From contig CAZQQX010000016.1 of assembly GCA_964595565.1 (NCBI GenBank), forward strand, positions 1-38,278: a DNA stretch of 38,278 bases. Reading direction: 5' to 3'. Origin of the DNA: JAQVEM01 sp964595565. Its GTDB lineage: Bacteria > Actinomycetota > Humimicrobiia > Humimicrobiales > Humimicrobiaceae. This document shows, piece after piece, positions 33,398-38,278 of the stretch. Every line of letters starts with the position of its first letter. The first letter of the stretch is position 1. The notes under the pieces are model-generated. The model was not told the DNA's origin. It saw only the letters and a list, made by a program, of their open reading frames with translations, and did no database searches. The translations under genes were made by a program, and so were the position numbers.

Positions 33398-34930
33398 ATG
33401 GCGAAATTTATTTTATCTTATGACCTTGGAACTACAGGCAATAAAAGCACTGTTTTTGATTTAAACGGAAACGTAGTTTGCAGTAAATATATTGAATATC
33501 CCACTAAATATTTTGGGGATAACTGCGTTGAGCAAAATCCTCTTGATTGGTGGAAGTCTATTTGTGATTCTACTAAAGAATTTTTTAAGGATTCAAAAAT
33601 TACAAATGATGATATTTCTTGTGTTTCTTTTAGCGGACATATGATGGGTTGTGTTGCTGTAAACAAAAACGGCGAGCCGCTCAGGGATGCCATAATATGG
33701 GCAGACAGCAGAAGCGTAAAACAGGCAAATGTATTAATTGAAAAAGTTGGAATGGAAAATGGCTATAAAATAACAGGTCATCGGCTGCTCCCAATGTATT
33801 CAGCCGCGAAAATAATGTGGGTTAGAGATAACGAACCTGAGATTTTTAAAAATATATATAAAGTTCTCCACACAAAAGATTTTATAGTAAATAAGCTTAC
33901 TGGAAAATTTGTGACAGATTACTCTGATGCTTCAGGTATGAATCTTTTTGACCTCAAAAAGTATGAATGGTCTGATGCTTTGTTAGATGCATCGGGAATA
34001 TCTACAGATATATTGCCGGAAGTATATCCATCTACTTATGTTGCTGGAGAAGTTACTACGCAAGCTTCAAAGGAATCAGGGCTAAAAGCAGGTACCCCTG
34101 TAGTTATTGGCGGAGGAGATGGTCCATGTGCTGCAGCAGGTTCAGGGGTGTTTAAAGAAGGTGAAGCATATAGTTATTATGGCTCAGCAGCATGGATAGG
34201 CGTTGCTTCTGAAAAACCAATTTATGATAAAGAAATGAGAACCTTTATATTCTATCATCTGGACCCAAAAATTTTTATGCCTGTTGGCGCTTCTAATAAT
34301 GGAGGATATTCGTTTCAGTGGTTTAGAAATGAGATCTGGAGAAATGAAAAGATATTATTAGATGATTTGGGATTGGATATTTATAAGATTATGGATGATA
34401 AATCAGCAGCTTTAAGAGATAGTGCCAAATTATTGTTCCTTCCGTATATAAGAGGTGAACGATGTCCTTACGATAACCCAAATGCAAGAGGAGTATTTTT
34501 TGGTTTAACCCCAAATCACACCAAAGAACATTTCACAAGGGCTGTTTTAGAAGGAGTTACTTTAAATCAAAAAATCATTCTAGAATCATTTGAGAATCAG
34601 GGTATAGAAATAAAAGATATGATCGCTATCGGAGGTGGAGCAAAGAGCAAGGTATGGTTAGATATTATGTCTAATATTTATAATAAAAGGATTTTAAAAC
34701 CAAAATTACTGCAGGAAGCAACTTCACTTGGTGCAGCTATTGCAGGAGGAGTGGGCGTTGGTCTGTTTAAAAACTTTGAAGAAGCAAGGAATATGATAGA
34801 AATAGTGGAGAGCATAGAACCGAATAAAGAAGAAAATAAAAAATATGAAAAAATATTCCCATTTTTCAAAGAATTGTATTCGCTGCTTATACCTGCTTTT
34901 GATAAGCTGGCTAATATTAAAATAGATTAA
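33398..34930 (+). CDS. FGGY-family carbohydrate kinase, xylulokinase-like
   Basis: A 510-residue sugar kinase. The N-terminal phosphate loop is YDLGTTGNKSTVFDLNG; SFSGHMMGCVAVNKNGEPLRDAIIWADSRS supplies the substrate-binding and catalytic Asp region. Later come KVLHTKDFIVNKLTGKFVTDYSDASGMNLFD, the GGGDGPCAAAGSG segment, PYIRGERCPYDNPNARGVFFGL, and the C-terminal GGGAKSKVWLDIMSNI adenine-binding part. These place it nearest to xylulokinases, but FGGY substrate use varies widely (xylulose, ribulose, erythritol, AI-2). AAGGAAGGGG precedes the ATG. It would phosphorylate the imported substrate before aldol cleavage. Confidence 0.9.
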   Translation: MAKFILSYDLGTTGNKSTVFDLNGNVVCSKYIEYPTKYFGDNCVEQNPLDWWKSICDSTKEFFKDSKITNDDISCVSFSGHMMGCVAVNKNGEPLRDAIIWADSRSVKQANVLIEKVGMENGYKITGHRLLPMYSAAKIMWVRDNEPEIFKNIYKVLHTKDFIVNKLTGKFVTDYSDASGMNLFDLKKYEWSDALLDASGISTDILPEVYPSTYVAGEVTTQASKESGLKAGTPVVIGGGDGPCAAAGSGVFKEGEAYSYYGSAAWIGVASEKPIYDKEMRTFIFYHLDPKIFMPVGASNNGGYSFQWFRNEIWRNEKILLDDLGLDIYKIMDDKSAALRDSAKLLFLPYIRGERCPYDNPNARGVFFGLTPNHTKEHFTRAVLEGVTLNQKIILESFENQGIEIKDMIAIGGGAKSKVWLDIMSNIYNKRILKPKLLQEATSLGAAIAGGVGVGLFKNFEEARNMIEIVESIEPNKEENKKYEKIFPFFKELYSLLIPAFDKLANIKID

Positions 34931-35022
34931 TATTAGATTAATTAAATAGGATAGGTAAATTAGTGTTTGTCAATATTTATGATTGAGTAGAATAATAATT
35001 ATAATAAAAAAGGAGGAAGAAA

Positions 35023-35676
35023 GTGGTTGACTCAAATGTAGAAAAGAGGCTAGTGGCAGCGCCAGTAGAACCTGATGTTACTGAAGAAGATATAAGGAAG
35101 TTTGCGGAGGAACTAAATCAATATGATTATTACTCGGTTATTGTAGACGAATATAATCTTGATTTAGCATTTAAGTTGTTCAAAAAACCGAGAGTGGGGA
35201 TTATAGTTTCTTACCCATTGGGAGGCATGACAACTGAAACTAAAGTAAAATTAGTTGAAACAGCGGTTAAAAAAGGTTGTAGCGAAATCAATGTTTGCCC
35301 AAATTATGTTGCAATAAAGTCTGGTGACTTTAAAACAGCAGAGGCTGATATGAAAGCTGTTGTTAAAGCGGCTGACAATAAATTAGATGTTGTTGCAGTA
35401 GTTCAGGTAGGATTGATGACTCTGGAAGAAATAAAGAAAATATGTGATATGTGTCTTGAGGTAGGTATACACATTTTTAAAACTAATACAGGACTTAATT
35501 TAGGAAAATCAGAAGTAGAGCATATTAGATACATCAAAGCTTTGTACGGAGACAAGGTTGAGATTGAAGTTTCAGGAGGAGTTAGAACATTAAGTCAGGC
35601 TAAGGAGTTTATAAATGCTGGCGCTGATAGATTGCACTCCAGTACGTGGAAACAGGCAATTGGCGCAGAGAATTAG
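35023..35676 (+). CDS. Divergent DeoC-family aldolase paralogue (GTG start)
   Basis: A 217-residue DeoC-fold protein starting at GTG behind a strong AAGGAGGAAG. The Schiff-base lysine is kept (Lys153 in HIFKTNTGLN), and the fold is plain from SYPLGGMTTETKVKLVETAVKKG and VSGGVRTLSQAKEFINAGADR. Other DeoC catalytic positions differ: the DHTLLKP opening reads LVAAPVEP, the usual Asp of the DxV motif reads Asn90 (SEINVCPN), and the second active-site Lys before SGG is Glu182. It may use another substrate, act as a different lyase, or be an inactive partner of the intact DeoC encoded 40 bases downstream. Fold confident; reaction unknown. Confidence 0.78.
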   Translation: MVDSNVEKRLVAAPVEPDVTEEDIRKFAEELNQYDYYSVIVDEYNLDLAFKLFKKPRVGIIVSYPLGGMTTETKVKLVETAVKKGCSEINVCPNYVAIKSGDFKTAEADMKAVVKAADNKLDVVAVVQVGLMTLEEIKKICDMCLEVGIHIFKTNTGLNLGKSEVEHIRYIKALYGDKVEIEVSGGVRTLSQAKEFINAGADRLHSSTWKQAIGAEN

Positions 35677-35716
35677 ATTTATAAAAAAATCATAATAAAA
35701 GGTAAGTGAGGTTATA

Positions 35717-36376
35717 ATGAAAAGAGAAGAAGTCGCTTCAATGGTAGATCACACAATTTTAAAACCGCAGATAGATTATCATTATCTTGAAGCTGTGTGC
35801 CTTGAGGCAGTAAAGTATAATTTTGCCACAGTAGCAATAAATCCAGCTTATATCACTCTAGCTAAGAAGTATTTAGAGGGTTCAAATGTAGGCATAACTG
35901 CAGCTCTTGCTTTTCCCTATGGAGCATGGACCCCTGAGATGAAGGTTTTTGAAGTAGAGGATGCTATAAGAAAAGGAGCAACAGATTGTGATTTCGTAAT
36001 AAATGTCGGTGCTTTAAAGGATAAGAAGTATGATATTATAAAAAGAGAGATGGTTCTTATAAGGAAGGCATGTAAAACAACAATAGCAAAATCAATAATA
36101 GAAGTAGGGTTTTTAACAGAAGATGAAATAGTTAAAGCATGTGAATTAGGTGCAGAAGCTGGAATGGATTATGTTAAAACTTCTACAGGTTTTTTTGAAA
36201 AACCAATTCCGGAAATTGCCAGGATAATGTATAAAACGCTGAGGAATACTCCTACAAAGCTTAAAGTTGCAGGCGGGATGAGAACAGCAGAAGATGCCAG
36301 GAAGATGATAGAAAATGGTGCAAGAAGGTTGGGAACTAGCTCGGGAGTGCAAATAGTAACAGGATGGAAGGAATAG
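35717..36376 (+). CDS. deoC: Deoxyribose-phosphate aldolase (DeoC)
   Basis: Reversibly cleaves 2-deoxyribose 5-phosphate to glyceraldehyde 3-phosphate and acetaldehyde. In this 219-residue protein all key positions are present: Asp11 in VDHTILKP, Asp92 in ATDCDFVINVGALK, the Schiff-base Lys154 in DYVKTSTGFF, and Lys183 in LKVAGGMRTAEDA. It pairs with the divergent paralogue upstream. Acetaldehyde would be a natural substrate for the aldehyde:ferredoxin oxidoreductase in the same cluster. Related DeoC-type aldolases act on other phosphorylated sugars, so the substrate is not fixed. The last gene before a strong terminator. Confidence 0.9.
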   Translation: MKREEVASMVDHTILKPQIDYHYLEAVCLEAVKYNFATVAINPAYITLAKKYLEGSNVGITAALAFPYGAWTPEMKVFEVEDAIRKGATDCDFVINVGALKDKKYDIIKREMVLIRKACKTTIAKSIIEVGFLTEDEIVKACELGAEAGMDYVKTSTGFFEKPIPEIARIMYKTLRNTPTKLKVAGGMRTAEDARKMIENGARRLGTSSGVQIVTGWKE

Positions 36377-36491
36377 GAAATATAGAGAATATTATTAATT
36401 GGCAAATACTTTAAGGGCAGGTTTTAATAAAGCAATATCAATATTCCTAAAATAAGGATTATATATAAAGATTCTTTTCATTACTGATATA

Positions 36492-36534
36492 AAGTATGCC
36501 CCCAGCACAAGTGAACTGGGGGCATACTTTTATT
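36492..36534 (+). terminator. Strong intrinsic terminator after deoC
   Basis: AAGTATGCCCCCAG (36492-36505) pairs perfectly with CTGGGGGCATACTT (36516-36529) around a 10-base loop, followed by TTATTA. The most stable stem-loop in the window. It closes the importer-oxidoreductase-kinase-aldolase operon and separates it from the SDR/ComB pair. Confidence 0.85.
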
Positions 36535-36616
36535 AGTGGATTAGCAGCATCAATGTATTGGCTACTGAATTAAATATTAATTTAAGAAATAAAAAATCCA
36601 GAAGTATGGGGGATTA

Positions 36617-37417
36617 ATGTATGTAAATGATTTAAAAATAGATAAAGAAATATTCAAAATATTTTCCTTAAAAGATGAAAATGCAATTGTGACTGGTGGA
36701 AACAAGGGACTGGGAAGAGCCATTTCAATAGGCCTGGCTTTAGCAGGAGCAAACGTAGCTATTGCTGCCCGGGATATGGAACTTTCTGAGAAGGTTGCGG
36801 AAGAGATTAAATCTTTAGGTTCAGGCTCATTGGCAATACATACTGATATCAGTAATCAAAATGATGTTATAAGGATGGTTAAAAGAGTAAAAAAAGAATT
36901 CGGGAAAATAGATGTACTTGTAAATAATGCCGGAGTCACTAATAGGCCAAGACAGGCAGCAACAGAGATCCCTGAGGATGTATGGAATAGGGTTGTTGAT
37001 ATAAATCTCAAAGGTACATTCCTTGTATCAAGAGAAGTAGCTAAAGATATGATTTTTAATAAAAAAGGCAAGATTCTATGTATCGGTTCTATGATCTGTG
37101 AAATAGCACAGGCCTTTCATGCTCCTTATATTGCAAGTAAAGGTGGAATAAAGAATCTGGTGAAAGCTCTTGCACTTGAATGGGCACCTTATAATATACA
37201 TGTAAATGCGCTTTGCCCTGGATATTTCAGAACGGACTTCGTAAAAGATACACTTGAAAATCCTAAAAAATATAATCAAATTTTAAAAAATACACCTCTG
37301 AAAAGAATAGGCAGCCCCGAAGATATAATTGGGAGTTCAATATTCCTTTGTTCCCAAGCTTCTGATCTTGTTACTGGGCAAATATTGCTTATTGATGGTG
37401 GTTACTCATTGCCTTAA
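36617..37417 (+). CDS. Short-chain dehydrogenase/reductase, gluconate 5-dehydrogenase-like
   Basis: A 266-residue classical SDR: NAD(P) site VTGGNKGLG (25-33), NNAG (103-106), catalytic Ser158, Tyr171 and Lys175 (CIGSM, YIASK), then NIHVNALCPGYFRTDF and a C-terminal VTGQILLIDGGYS. The pattern fits the gluconate 5-dehydrogenase / polyol dehydrogenase group, which interconverts sugar alcohols or acids with ketoses. In this setting it could oxidise the imported polyol or sugar to the ketose phosphorylated by the FGGY kinase. It has a GGGGGA ribosome site and starts a new transcript after the terminator, with the ComB-like gene 22 bases downstream. Confidence 0.87.
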   Translation: MYVNDLKIDKEIFKIFSLKDENAIVTGGNKGLGRAISIGLALAGANVAIAARDMELSEKVAEEIKSLGSGSLAIHTDISNQNDVIRMVKRVKKEFGKIDVLVNNAGVTNRPRQAATEIPEDVWNRVVDINLKGTFLVSREVAKDMIFNKKGKILCIGSMICEIAQAFHAPYIASKGGIKNLVKALALEWAPYNIHVNALCPGYFRTDFVKDTLENPKKYNQILKNTPLKRIGSPEDIIGSSIFLCSQASDLVTGQILLIDGGYSLP

Positions 37418-37439
37418 ATTATTTATCTAAAAAATTAGA

Positions 37440-38195
37440 ATGAAAGTAAATGTTCTCCTTACAAATAATTTTGACAAAAAAAATTTAAAGATAAAAAATA
37501 GAATATGTATTGTTATAGATATTATTAGAACAACCTCTTCTATAACAACAATTCTAAACAGTGGGGCAGAAAAAATTATTATATCTCCTACGTTAAAACA
37601 ATCATATATTTTAAAAAATTACTTTAAAGACTTTCTTTTATGCGGAGAATATATGGGATTAAGACCAGATGGCTTTGATTATGAAATATCTCCATATTTT
37701 TTCTCAAAACTTGATCTTAGTGGTAAAAGTATAATTTTAAAAACTACAAATGGGACAAAGTCTTATCTTAAAGCACGTTATGCAAATATTGTATTAACAC
37801 TTTCTTTCCTGAATTTAAATTATACACTTGATAAAGCAGTGGAATTTGCCCAGAATAATAATTTGGATTTAGTCTTTATTTGTTCAGGAGTTTTAAAAAC
37901 TATAGCCTATGAAGATGCTCTTGCAGCAGGATTAGCTATACAATATCTTAAGAGAAAAGTTGAGGATATTGAATTAGATGATGGTTCGATGCTTGTATTA
38001 AATGCTTCATTACATGATAAAAATATTTATGAGGTTTTAAAAAAAACAAGAAGCGGAAGATGGACCATTAATTTTAATTTAAAAGAAGATTTACTATTTT
38101 CTTCTAAGTTGAATAAGTTTCAGATAACAGGAAAGCTTGAAGAAGATATAAGTTATAGAGAACTTGGTAAATTATACGTTATCAAACCTCTCTAA
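37440..38195 (+). CDS. ComB-family protein (2-phosphosulfolactate phosphatase-like)
   Basis: A 251-residue protein matching the ComB fold: CIVIDIIRTTSSITTILNSGAEKII, LLCGEYMGLRPDGFDYEISPYFF, IILKTTNGTKSYLKA, VFICSGVLKTIAYEDALAAGLAI. ComB is a magnesium-dependent phosphatase that makes sulfolactate from phosphosulfolactate in coenzyme M synthesis; many bacterial homologues have unknown substrates. The expected metal-site residues (Asp in VIDIIRTTS, Glu in GEY, TTNGT) are present. No ComA, ComC or other coenzyme M gene is seen here, so it more likely acts on a sugar-derived phosphate in this cluster. No clear Shine-Dalgarno; it follows the SDR closely. Confidence 0.78.
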   Translation: MKVNVLLTNNFDKKNLKIKNRICIVIDIIRTTSSITTILNSGAEKIIISPTLKQSYILKNYFKDFLLCGEYMGLRPDGFDYEISPYFFSKLDLSGKSIILKTTNGTKSYLKARYANIVLTLSFLNLNYTLDKAVEFAQNNNLDLVFICSGVLKTIAYEDALAAGLAIQYLKRKVEDIELDDGSMLVLNASLHDKNIYEVLKKTRSGRWTINFNLKEDLLFSSKLNKFQITGKLEEDISYRELGKLYVIKPL

Positions 38196-38278
38196 ATAAA
38201 ATATATTTCTTAATATTTTACCATCTGATGGAATATTTTATTTGTCTTTTCTGAGAATAGAGATAATTGTCTTTTGTT

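Noticed and set aside
35023..35676. First DeoC copy considered as a pseudogene
   Set aside because: It is full length, with a strong Shine-Dalgarno, the Schiff-base lysine and no frameshift; functional divergence fits better.
1..38278. CRISPR arrays, tRNA or rRNA genes, insertion sequences, prophage genes
   Set aside because: No regularly spaced repeats, no cloverleaf or T-loop signatures in the gaps, and no transposase or integrase motifs were seen in any translated frame.

Overview
The window is AT-rich bacterial DNA, nearly all coding and almost all on the + strand. It suggests an obligate anaerobe: it has a tungsten-type aldehyde:ferredoxin oxidoreductase and an NfnAB-type electron-bifurcating transhydrogenase pair, and no respiratory genes. 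Several lipoproteins carry lipoboxes. A thioredoxin reductase gene sits beside a cytoplasmic CwlM-like protein (two peptidoglycan-binding domains plus an amidase fold), a pairing I know from Actinobacteria. A low-GC, deep-branching actinobacterial or other monoderm anaerobe fits, but the lineage is an inference. I see no tRNA, rRNA, CRISPR array, transposase or integrase.

Region 1 (1-7343) is a sugar/alditol catabolic cluster. It holds a rhamnulokinase-family kinase (cut by the window start), a DeoR regulator, a sorbitol-6-phosphate-dehydrogenase-like SDR with an aldolase-like N-terminal extension, a PHP-domain protein, a sorbose-1-phosphate-reductase-like zinc dehydrogenase and a class II aldolase. 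Together they could take a ketohexose through its 1-phosphate to a hexitol phosphate and then fructose 6-phosphate, or cleave the ketose phosphate.

Region 2 (7631-26558) is a housekeeping block: surE, a YhaM-like exoribonuclease, an M3 peptidase, apt, a DUF1844 protein, a LOG/SLOG protein on the - strand, a small ribbon-helix-helix-like protein, trxB, the CwlM-like pseudo-amidase, two lipoproteins, grpE, a LemA/TPM pair, a decayed CooC/MinD-type ATPase fragment, nfnA-nfnB, a DUF4349 lipoprotein, a YtxH-like protein and a DUF1846 (UPF0371) protein.

Region 3 (26864-38195) is a second catabolic cluster with a visibly different base composition (far fewer CCGG words). It holds a GntR/UTRA regulator, a ribose-type ABC importer (binding protein, double ATPase, permease), an aldehyde:ferredoxin oxidoreductase, a xylulokinase-like FGGY kinase, two tandem DeoC-family aldolases (the first lacks key catalytic residues), then after a strong intrinsic terminator an SDR and a ComB-family (2-phosphosulfolactate phosphatase-like) protein. 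The simplest reading is: import a sugar or polyol, oxidise, phosphorylate, cleave by aldolase, and oxidise the released aldehyde to an acid with ferredoxin reduction. I do not know of a described pathway with this exact gene set, so it is my best candidate for a new system.
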